Assembly: GCA_904502185.1 (NCBI GenBank)
Contig: CAJGDX010000012.1
Span: 1-36,671 of the forward strand
DNA length: 36,671 nucleotides
Source of the DNA: an uncultured Bacteroidaceae bacterium
Lineage (GTDB): Bacteria; Bacteroidota; Bacteroidia; Bacteroidales; Bacteroidaceae
Reading direction: 5' to 3'
The stretch's first letter is position 1; every line of letters starts with the position of its first letter. This document shows positions 17,994-25,639 of the stretch, in pieces. The notes under the pieces were generated by a model, which saw only the letters and a program-made list of their open reading frames with translations, was not told the DNA's origin and ran no database searches. The translations under genes and the position numbers were made by a program.

Positions 17994-18017
17994 AGTCTTA
18001 AATATTCTTACCGGGGG

Positions 18018-19943
18018 TTATACAAGGAATATCAAAATAAGCGCAAGCAACATCACTCCGTGAAGGAACCAGATGCAGTAGGACTGTATATTTCCGCTCT
18101 GCAAGCGTCTGATGCGGTACGAGAATGCCTGCGAAGCTGTTGCCAGCAAATCCATGAATCCATCAATCACATGTTTGTCGAACCATGCAATAGGACGGCT
18201 GATACCACGGAATATTATACGTTTGGTGATAAATATCCACAACTCGTCCATATAAAAACGGTGGTATGCCGCAACAATGAACTTCTTGCTCTGCACCTTG
18301 ACGGTAAGCACCACTTTGCTGCCACCCTTGCGGTACATGAAAGCCGCCACCAAAATTCCGGCCACAGCCAGCAACACGCTCGAAATTGCAACCGCAGGGT
18401 TAAGATGGATAGCATAAGCATGTCCGTTGCTGCTGACAAATTCGCCAAAAGGAATAAAACCTGCCACACAACTGACAGCAGCCAGTATTATGAGCGGCAG
18501 AGTCATTGCAAGCGGAGCCTCATGCGGAGCATGCGGTTTTTCAGAAATCTGTCCCTTGTTGAAGAGAGCGAGCTGACCTTCGTAGTAGCTTTTGCCCCAG
18601 AAGATAAGATAGTAGAGGCGGAACATATAAAATGCAGTCAGAGCCGCAACGCCACTCATAAAGACACCCATCATCAGAGAATAGTCGTAGCAGGCAGCAA
18701 GAATCTCATCCTTGCTGAAGAATCCGCTGAAAGGCGGGATTCCGGCAATTGCCAGACAGGCAATAAGGAATGTTATGTGGGTAACAGGCATATATTTTCT
18801 CAACCCACCCATGAAAGCACGTTCGTTGCTGTGTACTGCATGTATGATGGAACCTGCACCCAGGAAGAGAAGTCCCTTGAACATTGCATGTGTGAACAGA
18901 TGGAACATAGAGGCCATATATCCCAATCCGCCGGCATGAGGGTCGGCAGATGTACAAACACCAAGAGCCACCATCATGAAGGCTATCTGCGAGATTGTCG
19001 AAAAGGCAAGAACCCTTTTAATATCGGTCTGCGCACAGGCTACTACAGCCGCATAGAGTGCGGTAAAAGCACCTATATATGCAACGGTGTGCAGCACCTC
19101 GGGAGCAAATTCTATAAAGATGGGGAACATACGCGCCACCAGATATACACCTGCCACCACCATGGTTGCAGCATGTATCAGCGCCGACACGGGCGTGGGG
19201 CCCTCCATTGCATCGGGCAACCATATGTGCAGAGGGAACATTGCACTTTTACCGGCACCACCGACAAACATCAGAGCCAGCGCCACAGGTATTACGATTC
19301 CTGCCGAAGCAAGCAGCCTTACATCGGGAGTAAACGAGAATGTGCCTGCGTAGAAGCCGTAGAACAATATTCCGACAAGGAAGAATAGGTCGGCGAAACG
19401 TGTGACGATGAAAGCCTTTTTCGATGCAGCGATAGCCGCCTTCTGAGTGTAATAGAATCCAATGAGCAGATACGAAGATACACCCACAAGTTCCCAGAAC
19501 ACATACATCTGGAAGATGTTGGTTGCAACAACCAGTCCCAACATCGAGAATGTAAAGAGCGACAGGAATGCATAGTAACGTTGGAATCCCTTCTCACCCT
19601 TCATGTATCCGAACGAATATATGTGTACCATCAGACTGACGGTGCTTATTACAATAAGCATCATCACCGAGATCGGGTCGAGCATTATGCCCATGTCTAT
19701 ATGCAGATTCTGCGTAAAGGGCAGCCAAGTGAAATTATATGGAGTCAGTGTGGGATAAAGCCCGTCGGCTCCACGTCCGGCACCAAAATATAGCGCAGCA
19801 GTGACATACGACAATATTGTCACCGTCGAGAGCGACGCTGTACCTATCAATCCCGCCACCTTGTGCGGAAGTTTCATTCCTGCCAGTGCCAATATAAGGA
19901 AACTGAGCAGCGGCAATGCCAATATAAATATCGTGAATTCCAT
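18018..19943 (-). CDS. nuoL: NADH-quinone oxidoreductase subunit L
   Basis: Largest antiporter-like subunit, at the far end of the membrane arm, with a long lateral helix in its C-terminal part. The 641 residues include FWELVGVSSYLLIGFYY with the conserved Glu, and EGPTPVSALIHAATMVVAGVYL of the proton channel. The C-terminal half (about 450-641) is less conserved and ends in a hydrophobic helix, as expected for the lateral-helix anchor. It follows nuoK by 6 nt. Confidence 0.95.
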   Translation of the reverse strand: MEFTIFILALPLLSFLILALAGMKLPHKVAGLIGTASLSTVTILSYVTAALYFGAGRGADGLYPTLTPYNFTWLPFTQNLHIDMGIMLDPISVMMLIVISTVSLMVHIYSFGYMKGEKGFQRYYAFLSLFTFSMLGLVVATNIFQMYVFWELVGVSSYLLIGFYYTQKAAIAASKKAFIVTRFADLFFLVGILFYGFYAGTFSFTPDVRLLASAGIVIPVALALMFVGGAGKSAMFPLHIWLPDAMEGPTPVSALIHAATMVVAGVYLVARMFPIFIEFAPEVLHTVAYIGAFTALYAAVVACAQTDIKRVLAFSTISQIAFMMVALGVCTSADPHAGGLGYMASMFHLFTHAMFKGLLFLGAGSIIHAVHSNERAFMGGLRKYMPVTHITFLIACLAIAGIPPFSGFFSKDEILAACYDYSLMMGVFMSGVAALTAFYMFRLYYLIFWGKSYYEGQLALFNKGQISEKPHAPHEAPLAMTLPLIILAAVSCVAGFIPFGEFVSSNGHAYAIHLNPAVAISSVLLAVAGILVAAFMYRKGGSKVVLTVKVQSKKFIVAAYHRFYMDELWIFITKRIIFRGISRPIAWFDKHVIDGFMDLLATASQAFSYRIRRLQSGNIQSYCIWFLHGVMLLALILIFLV

Positions 19944-19949
19944 CGTCTA

Positions 19950-20258
19950 TCAGAATTTAAGTTTCTTGAGGCTTTTAAGTCTTATCGTACCCATATTACG
20001 ATAAACATTGAGTATTATGGCAATGGCAACAGCCGTTTCTGCGGCAGCAATACCAATGGCAAACATCGTAAAGAAAAAGCCCTCGAGATGTTCGGGGTAA
20101 TAGTACGCGTTGAACACTGCGAAATTTATATCCACAGCGTTAAGCACAAGTTCTGTACTGATAAGCACCGCAAGCAGGTTACGGCGTGTCAGAAAGCCAA
20201 AGACGCCTATGAAGAACATCAATGCCGAAAGTACAAGGTAATATTCTGCAGGTATCAT
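19950..20258 (-). CDS. nuoK: NADH-quinone oxidoreductase subunit K
   Basis: Small membrane subunit (102 residues, three helices) that takes part in the E-channel of complex I. The conserved acidic residues in the membrane are visible in LISTELVLNAVDINFAVF, and GIAAAETAVAIAIILNVYR is the typical C-terminal helix. It lies 6 nt from both nuoJ and nuoL. Confidence 0.95.
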   Translation of the reverse strand: MIPAEYYLVLSALMFFIGVFGFLTRRNLLAVLISTELVLNAVDINFAVFNAYYYPEHLEGFFFTMFAIGIAAAETAVAIAIILNVYRNMGTIRLKSLKKLKF

Positions 20259-20264
20259 ACTATT

Positions 20265-20774
20265 TTATCTTTTACGGGCAATTAACAAAGCTCCCACCAT
20301 GCAGGCGAGCAGCAGCACGCTGACAGCCTCGAACGGAAGGACATAATTATATTTATCGGCACCCATCATGGTGTTTCCTATCAGGTTCATAGGCACTACG
20401 GACGCAAGAGGCTTTACCTCGGGGAACTGATGAGTGAAAATGAGGTAGACACTCAGTATAAGTCCGGTTATTGCTGCCGTGAATCCCATAATATAACGGA
20501 GGATAGAGGTGTGTGTAAAGTCCCTTGCACCCTTACCGATGAGCAGTGCGGCAAAGACAAACAACACGATGATACCACCGGCATACACCGTCACCTGAAC
20601 AGCACCCAGGAATGTGTAGTGCAGCAAGAAGTAAAGACCGGCCGTTCCGAAAAGCACGAACAGCAGATAGACTGTTGCACGCATGATATTTCGCGTAGTC
20701 ACGGCAAGCATTGCAGCAACAGTCATCAGCAATGCCAGTCCCATAAATATGACTGTATGTGTATTCAGTTCCAT
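20265..20774 (-). CDS. nuoJ: NADH-quinone oxidoreductase subunit J
   Basis: Membrane subunit of complex I with five predicted helices in 169 residues. The segment VTVYAGGIIVLFVFAALLIG matches the conserved third helix whose rotation couples quinone reduction to proton pumping. It follows nuoI by only 3 nt. Confidence 0.93.
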   Translation of the reverse strand: MELNTHTVIFMGLALLMTVAAMLAVTTRNIMRATVYLLFVLFGTAGLYFLLHYTFLGAVQVTVYAGGIIVLFVFAALLIGKGARDFTHTSILRYIMGFTAAITGLILSVYLIFTHQFPEVKPLASVVPMNLIGNTMMGADKYNYVLPFEAVSVLLLACMVGALLIARKR

Positions 20775-20777
20775 ACT

Positions 20778-21230
20778 CTAATCTTTATTAAGTTTCTGAA
20801 CGAGCTTACGGCGGTCATAAACTGCATTTTCAAAATCGTTGCTAAACTCTATCGCCCCTTTCGGACAAGCATTGACGCACAATTGGCAGAACATGCAGCA
20901 GCCAAGGTCATACTCGTAGAGTTTGAGCATTTTTTTGCTCTTGCCCGTCTCTTCGTCGGTGACGTTCTTTGTCACAATACGGATGCTGCCGTTGGGACAG
21001 GCCGATGCACATAGTCCGCAAGCAATGCATTTGTTGTTGCCGGCCTCGTCGTGAGGCATCACAAGACGCGCACGATGGCGCTCCGATATTTTCAGTGTCT
21101 TTCTGTTCTCGGGATACTGCTCGGTCACCTTACGGGTGAAGAACTCCTTCAGTGTCACCTTCATTCCTGTCAGCAGCGACTTCAGCGACCACAGGATACG
21201 TCCGATATATGTTATTTTCTCTTTATTCAT
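20778..21230 (-). CDS. nuoI: NADH-quinone oxidoreductase subunit I (2x[4Fe-4S])
   Basis: Peripheral-arm subunit that carries clusters N6a and N6b and passes electrons towards NuoB. With the ATG at 21230 it has 150 residues; a GTG one codon earlier (21233) is also possible. Two complete CxxCxxCxxxCP motifs are present, at about 68-79 (CIACGLCASACP) and 112-123 (CMFCQLCVNACP). Because nuoE, nuoF and nuoG are absent, NuoI and NuoB provide the only iron-sulfur clusters visible in this operon, and NuoI is the likely docking side for an external electron donor. Confidence 0.95.
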   Translation of the reverse strand: MNKEKITYIGRILWSLKSLLTGMKVTLKEFFTRKVTEQYPENRKTLKISERHRARLVMPHDEAGNNKCIACGLCASACPNGSIRIVTKNVTDEETGKSKKMLKLYEYDLGCCMFCQLCVNACPKGAIEFSNDFENAVYDRRKLVQKLNKD

Positions 21231-21242
21231 CACATTACCGCT

Positions 21243-22319
21243 TTAAAGTGTCCATCCCATTACCACACACAAGGTCATAATCAAGAGGTTGACAAGGCCA
21301 ATGGGTACAAGATATTTCCATTCGAGAGTTATCACCTGGTCTACACGCAGACGCGGGAAAGTCCATCTGACCCACATGAGCAACCATATTACAAAGAATG
21401 TCTTAGCCAAGAACCATACAACACCGGGAATATAATCCATTACGGCATTGAAGCCCTCGAGTCCGGGAATGTGCAACGGCATCCATCCGCCAAGGAATAT
21501 TGTCGATGCAATTCCCGAAACAATGAAGAGGTTCATAAATTCCGCCACATAGAAGAATCCGAATCCCATACCCGAATACTCCGTGTGATAACCGGCTGTG
21601 AGTTCCGACTCGGCCTCGGGAAGGTCGAAGGGACCACGATTGGTCTCGGCATTTCCGGCAATAAGGTATATCACAAAGGCAATAAATGCAGGAATATGTC
21701 CCTGGAAGATGAACCACGCATGCGACTGTCGGGCAACAATCTCGCTAAGCTGCAATGTGCCGCTGAGAGCCACAAGTGTCAGCATGCTGAGGCCTATTGA
21801 CAATTCGTAGCTTACCATCTGCGCACCACTTCGCATGGCACCAATCATTGAGAACTTGTTATTACTGCTCCATCCGGCAAGCATTATACCCAGCACACCG
21901 AACGACGAAGTTGCCATAAGGAAGAAGAGACCCACGTTAAAGTCAAGCACCTCCAGTCCCTGTGCAAATGGCAAGCAACTGAACGTCAGCACCGAACTCA
22001 GCACCACCAGATAGGGGGCAAGGTTGTAGAGCATATTATCCGTACGCTTCAGGTCGATAATCTCCTTAATTATCATTTTAAAGACATCTGAAAAGACCTG
22101 CAATGTACCCCAGAATCCCACACGCATCGGGCCCAGGCGACACTGGAAGGCTGCACACACTTTACGCTCCATGAATATCATTACGATGGCAAGCATTATG
22201 TATGCCACAAGCACACACAATGCTACAAGCACACATTCTATGAAGATGGCCAACCCCGAAGGCATCAGCGAACGGAGGAATTGGTCTATGGCTGTTGTTA
22301 TTATGCTAAAATCGTACAT
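21243..22319 (-). CDS. nuoH: NADH-quinone oxidoreductase subunit H
   Basis: Membrane subunit that forms part of the quinone-binding cavity. The 358 residues have about eight helices. Conserved motifs seen: MERKVCAAFQCRLGPMRVGFWGTLQ near the N terminus, NRGPFDLPEAESELTAGYHTEYSGM in the middle, and FPRLRVDQVI near the C terminus. It lies 9 nt after nuoCD. Confidence 0.96.
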   Translation of the reverse strand: MYDFSIITTAIDQFLRSLMPSGLAIFIECVLVALCVLVAYIMLAIVMIFMERKVCAAFQCRLGPMRVGFWGTLQVFSDVFKMIIKEIIDLKRTDNMLYNLAPYLVVLSSVLTFSCLPFAQGLEVLDFNVGLFFLMATSSFGVLGIMLAGWSSNNKFSMIGAMRSGAQMVSYELSIGLSMLTLVALSGTLQLSEIVARQSHAWFIFQGHIPAFIAFVIYLIAGNAETNRGPFDLPEAESELTAGYHTEYSGMGFGFFYVAEFMNLFIVSGIASTIFLGGWMPLHIPGLEGFNAVMDYIPGVVWFLAKTFFVIWLLMWVRWTFPRLRVDQVITLEWKYLVPIGLVNLLIMTLCVVMGWTL

Positions 22320-22328
22320 ATCTTGAAA

Positions 22329-23885
22329 TTATCTGTCAATGTCGGGAATTACATAGTCGAGGGTTGCGCCTATTGCCATCAGGTCGGCAATCTTGCATCC
22401 TTTGAGCAGAGTGTTCATAGATGCAATCAGTGGCAATCCCATGGGACGGAATTTTATGCGGTAAGGCGATTTTTCGCCACGGCTCTCGATGAAGACACCA
22501 AATTCGCCGCGCGAGCCTTCGACAGCAGCATGGTAGCTACCCTCGGGTATGCGTATCACAGGCTTGGTCTTTACCTTGTAGTCGCCCTCGGGAATATTGT
22601 CTATGAGCTGTTCTATTATGCGCACAGACTCAACAATCTCGTCGATGCGCACAAGGAATCTGTCGAAGCAGTCGCCATTCCTGTATATAATCTCTTTGAA
22701 GTCAACCTTGTCGTACAGAGCATAAGGGTGACGTTTACGCACGTCGCAAGCCCACCCCGAGGCACGTCCTGTGCCACCGGTGCAACCATACGAAATAGCC
22801 TCTTCGCGGCTGAGTATGCCCACTCCCACCATTCTTTTGCGGGTGATGATATTGTTGGTGAATACGTCGTTGTACTCTTGCAGTTTGCCGAGTATATATT
22901 TGCAAAACTCCTTCACCTTCGACGCAAAGCCGGGGGTAATATCAGCCTGCACACCGCCAATCACATTGTAGTTCTGTATCAGTCGGCCACCGGTAACCTC
23001 TTCGAGTATATCCAGCAGTTTTTCTCTGTCGCGGAAACCATAGATGAATGCAGTCAACGCACCAAGGTCCATTGCCGCACATGAAATAAAGAGCAGGTGC
23101 GAGTCGATACGCTGCAACTCATCCATTATGGTGCGTATATACTGTGTACGGTCGGTAACCTCAATGCCCATTGCCTTTTCCACACACATGCAGAGTGCAT
23201 GACGATTCTGATGCGCGCTGAGGTAGTCGAGTCTGTCGGTCAATCCCAGAATCTGCGGGTATGTAAGTTTCTCGCTAATCTTTTCCACTCCACGGTGTAT
23301 ATATCCGCAATGAACATCCACCTTGTTAATAAATTCTCCCTCGAGCGACAGTCTGAAACGCAGCACACCGTGTGTCGCAGGGTGCTGAGGACCAATGTTT
23401 ATCACATATTCGTTATCCTCGAACAGGTTATCGGGATTCTCTTTGATGCTGCCATCATCCTCCACCGTGTGATAGAAGTCCTTCTCGTTACTTTCGCTGA
23501 ACATTCTCACAGGGTTCACAGCCTCACTCTCGTCATAATCCTTGCGCAGAGGATAGCCCACCCAGTCGTTACGCAGGAAAAGTCGGTGCAGATAGGGGTG
23601 ACCTTTGAATATTATGCCAAAAAAGTCGAACACCTCACGCTCGTAAATATTGGCAATGTGCCAAATGTCGCTGACGGTAGATATTGACGGATGTTCACGG
23701 TCGGTAGTACGGGTAGCTACCTGAATATTTTCGCCGGTGGCACTGTTCTCAAGCAGATAGATGGCTCCGAGGCCCTCATCGCCCCAGTCCATTCCCACCA
23801 TTTCGCGCAAGAAGTCGAAACCCTTTCCGCGCAATGCCTCCATTTGGGTGCGAAACTCGTCTAATGCTATAAATGTAATGTTCAT
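22329..23885 (-). CDS. nuoC: Fused NADH-quinone oxidoreductase subunit C/D
   Basis: One polypeptide of 518 residues combines NuoC (about 1-130, with HIANIYEREVFDFFGIIFKGHP) and the 49-kDa NuoD subunit (about 150-518). The NuoD part begins with INIGPQHPATHGVLRF, whose His and the later Tyr line the quinone site, and ends in ASMNTLLKGCKIADLMAIGATLDYVIPDIDR. The fusion is common in Bacteroidota and also in E. coli. Its start overlaps the nuoB stop by four bases (ATGA). Also written nuoCD. Confidence 0.95.
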   Translation of the reverse strand: MNITFIALDEFRTQMEALRGKGFDFLREMVGMDWGDEGLGAIYLLENSATGENIQVATRTTDREHPSISTVSDIWHIANIYEREVFDFFGIIFKGHPYLHRLFLRNDWVGYPLRKDYDESEAVNPVRMFSESNEKDFYHTVEDDGSIKENPDNLFEDNEYVINIGPQHPATHGVLRFRLSLEGEFINKVDVHCGYIHRGVEKISEKLTYPQILGLTDRLDYLSAHQNRHALCMCVEKAMGIEVTDRTQYIRTIMDELQRIDSHLLFISCAAMDLGALTAFIYGFRDREKLLDILEEVTGGRLIQNYNVIGGVQADITPGFASKVKEFCKYILGKLQEYNDVFTNNIITRKRMVGVGILSREEAISYGCTGGTGRASGWACDVRKRHPYALYDKVDFKEIIYRNGDCFDRFLVRIDEIVESVRIIEQLIDNIPEGDYKVKTKPVIRIPEGSYHAAVEGSRGEFGVFIESRGEKSPYRIKFRPMGLPLIASMNTLLKGCKIADLMAIGATLDYVIPDIDR

Positions 23886-24526
23886 TGCTCTTTATCAGTT
23901 ATCTCTTGCGGTACATTGGTTATTACAAGCGGAGTATTGTCCACAGCATCCCCCTTCTTCTGCTGACGGTTGACACCGCCAAAGAATTTCTCGACCTTCA
24001 CTTTACGCTGCAACTGCATCATTCCGTAGAGGATAGCCTCGGGACGCGGCGGACATCCGGGGATATATACATCCACGGGGATTATCTTGTCTACGCCGTT
24101 AAGCACATGGTACGAACTCTTGAAAGGGCCGCCACTGATGGCACAGCCACCAACAGCCACCACATATTTAGGGTCGGCCATCTGGTCGTAAAGACGTTTG
24201 AGAACCGGCGCCATCTTGTGAGTGATGGTACCTGCAACCATTATGAGGTCGGCTTGTCGGGGTGAGTTTCGGGTCACCTCGAAGCCGAAGCGTGCAAAAT
24301 CGTAACGTGCAGCGCCGACAGACATAAATTCAATGCCGCAACAGCTGGTGGCAAAAGTAAGCGACCACAGCGAATTGCTGCGTCCCCAGTTGATAAGGTC
24401 GTCAAGGGCGCCTACAACCACGTTGGTACGCTCCTTGTTTATCTCTTCTATCAACGCCTCCAGCGTTTCATTATCCTTGAATTCCTCGTAGGGAATAGAT
24501 TTTATAACAGGCTTTTTCATTTCCAT
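23882..24526 (-). CDS. nuoB: NADH-quinone oxidoreductase subunit B
   Basis: Carries cluster N2, the last iron-sulfur centre before quinone. The 214 residues contain its four cysteine ligands: adjacent Cys62-Cys63 (ATSCCGIEFM), Cys128 (AVGGCAISGG) and Cys158 (YIPGCPPRPE). There are two in-frame starts: ATG at 24526, overlapping nuoA by 10 bases, or ATG at 24520, which would overlap the nuoA stop as ATGA. The C-terminal tail beyond residue 175 is hydrophilic. Confidence 0.96.
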   Translation of the reverse strand: MEMKKPVIKSIPYEEFKDNETLEALIEEINKERTNVVVGALDDLINWGRSNSLWSLTFATSCCGIEFMSVGAARYDFARFGFEVTRNSPRQADLIMVAGTITHKMAPVLKRLYDQMADPKYVVAVGGCAISGGPFKSSYHVLNGVDKIIPVDVYIPGCPPRPEAILYGMMQLQRKVKVEKFFGGVNRQQKKGDAVDNTPLVITNVPQEITDKEQ

Positions 24527-24870
24527 TCAAGTGCTTTTTTGCGCCAGGCATACGCCAGACCCAGTATCAGAATAAAAAGGAAGAAAGAGATGCCGAAAAT
24601 GGCATTTACGCCCACTTCACGAACAATGGTCGCCCACGGAAACAGGAAAACAGTCTCAATGTCGAACATCAAAAAAAGGATGGCAAACAGGTAGTAGCCT
24701 ACTCTGAATTGCATCCATGTTTTTCCTTGTGTGGGTATACCACATTCATACGCCTCGCTCTTGTTCTTGTTGAATGAACGTGGCGAAATAAGCCGCGCGA
24801 TTATCATCGTCAGTCCCACAAAGAGGAACGACGCGACAATCATTGTAAATAGCAATACGTAATAACTCAT
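24517..24870 (-). CDS. nuoA: NADH-quinone oxidoreductase subunit A
   Basis: Small membrane subunit with three helices in 117 residues. The YECGIPTQGKTWMQFRVGYYLFAILFLMFDIETVFLFPWA block is diagnostic of NuoA, including the loop with Cys and the conserved Asp-Glu in the second helix. It is the first gene of the operon, preceded by a leader of about 160 nt and a recognisable promoter. Confidence 0.95.
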   Translation of the reverse strand: MSYYVLLFTMIVASFLFVGLTMIIARLISPRSFNKNKSEAYECGIPTQGKTWMQFRVGYYLFAILFLMFDIETVFLFPWATIVREVGVNAIFGISFFLFILILGLAYAWRKKALEWK

Positions 24871-25030
24871 ATTAGTCTACACTCTTATTAAGTGAATTTT
24901 TCTTAAATACAGAAAGAATTGCCCTGCACTTGTGGTAGGATAATCCATTGTGGCAATGAATCTTGCCGGCACGGGCGGCCTCGTCGTCAGTTGGCGGAAA
25001 TGGTCGGGCGTGTAGACATGTGATTGTTCG
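24871..25030 (-). promoter_or_regulatory. Long nuoA leader with terminal inverted repeat
   Basis: If transcription starts at the box near 25040, the nuo mRNA has an untranslated leader of about 160 nt. An exact 8-bp inverted repeat, GTCTACAC (24875-24882) and GTGTAGAC (25010-25017), brackets it. In the RNA this would close the leader into one domain, with the 3' strand ending only 4 nt before the nuoA ATG. Smaller inner hairpins (for example CATTG/CAATG) are possible. There is no open reading frame or known riboswitch pattern. Confidence 0.4.
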
Positions 25031-25036
25031 CCACAG

Positions 25037-25067
25037 CAAAGTTAACAAAATTGTATTGAAATAAAAA
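25037..25067 (-). promoter_or_regulatory. Predicted nuo operon promoter
   Basis: On the minus strand TAACTTTG (25037-25044) matches the TAnnTTTG -7 box fully, and TTTT (25064-25067, 3 of 4 to TTTG) lies 19 nt upstream, the expected spacing. The -33 element falls inside the left arm of the 25063-25128 inverted repeat. Confidence 0.6.
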
Positions 25068-25128
25068 CCGAAACGGGGTATTAAAATTCAATTAGTTTTT
25101 AATATTGCAAAAATTCATTTCGGTTTTT
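25063..25128. repeat. Nested inverted repeat upstream of the nuo promoter (possible terminator)
   Basis: AAAAACCGAAA (25063-25073) and TTTCGGTTTTT (25118-25128) are exact complements. Inside them, TATTAAAA (25079-25086) pairs with TTTTAATA (25097-25104). Either strand would give a hairpin followed by a short T-run, so it may end transcripts arriving from the right before the nuo promoter. Its left arm overlaps the nuo -33 element, so a regulator site is the alternative. Confidence 0.5.
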
Positions 25129-25285
25129 ACCCAACAACACATTTACAGACAAGCAACAAACTGCCCATTTAACATCTACTTGATATAAAATCATCAATTC
25201 CCAATACAGCAACCATCAACAAGACTTCATAAGCATTGGTAACTTAAAACCCATCCGGCACCGTAAGCAGCACAGCGAGAGACCG
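25129..25285. other. Noncoding spacer, nothing recognised
   Basis: AT-rich sequence with no reading frame of note, no strong hairpin and no promoter match on either strand. It is the middle part of the 769-nt gene-free island between nuoA and the GH92 gene. Confidence 0.5.
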
Positions 25286-25326
25286 TCTGTTTTTCGGATT
25301 AGGTGTTAGGACTGTTTGAGTGTGAG

Positions 25327-25349
25327 TTATACACACGCAGTGTGGATAA
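25327..25349. other. Two head-to-head perfect DnaA-box sequences
   Basis: TTATACACA (25327-25335) and TGTGGATAA (25341-25349, the reverse of TTATCCACA) both fit the consensus TTATNCACA without mismatch and are 5 nt apart in opposite orientation. They form the tip of the large hairpin. No third box, exact or with one mismatch, was seen elsewhere between 24871 and 25640, so a full origin is not demonstrated. Confidence 0.4.
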
Positions 25350-25491
25350 CTGAACGAGTTCCGCAACACCCGAAAAACAGATGATTAGGCTCGAGCGACA
25401 AGGCTCGCCACCGACTGAAGAATGTTGCCTTTAAGGCAACTTCTGAACAAAGGCAGAGCCGACTGATGCGTCTCGTGTGCCGGGGCTTTTG

Positions 25492-25514
25492 GTTCTTTTG
25501 CCCGGCAAAAGAAC
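25492..25514. repeat. 11-bp dyad GTTCTTTTGCC / GGCAAAAGAAC
   Basis: Perfect complement arms 25492-25502 and 25504-25514 around a single base. The dyad forms the right end of the structured region and is directly preceded by GGGGCTTTTG. No U-tract follows on either strand, so it is not a standard terminator. Its form suggests the end of a dispersed palindromic repeat. Confidence 0.5.
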
Positions 25515-25639
25515 ATAATAGAGAATACTACCTTAAACTACTGCAACCAAAGATTAAGAGTAAAATAGATAAAAACATATAAAGTTTACACCATCCTTCG
25601 GTAGAACAAAATAACTCAATTATACCAAGTTCAGATTTT

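Larger units (their letters stand above)
25286..25514. ncRNA. Highly structured noncoding region (candidate RNA or dispersed repeat element)
   Basis: At least four stems lie in about 230 nt. Outer stem: TCTGTTTTTCGG (25286-25297) with CCGAAAAACAGA (25370-25381), continued after a 5-nt bulge by GTGTT (25303-25307) with AACAC (25365-25369). Inside it: AGTTAT/ATAACT (25325-25330, 25346-25351) capped by CACAC-gca-GTGTG. Then CGAGC/GCTCG (25392-25407), AGAA-GTTGCC/GGCAAC-TTCT (25419-25444) and an 11-bp dyad (25492-25514). The strand is not known. It matches no RNA family I can name (not tRNA, tmRNA, RNase P or SRP RNA). From 25515 to the GH92 stop at 25640 I see no gene and no clear terminator. 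Confidence 0.45.

Noticed and set aside
25063..25514. Chromosomal origin of replication
   Set aside because: Two perfect DnaA boxes and an AT-rich tract are present, but no further boxes, no dnaA or other origin-linked genes, and no divergence of gene direction; kept only as a DnaA-box observation.
24871..25639. tRNA, tmRNA, RNase P or SRP RNA gene in the large gap
   Set aside because: No cloverleaf with a T-arm GGTTCRANTCC, and none of the conserved core segments of these RNAs could be found on either strand.
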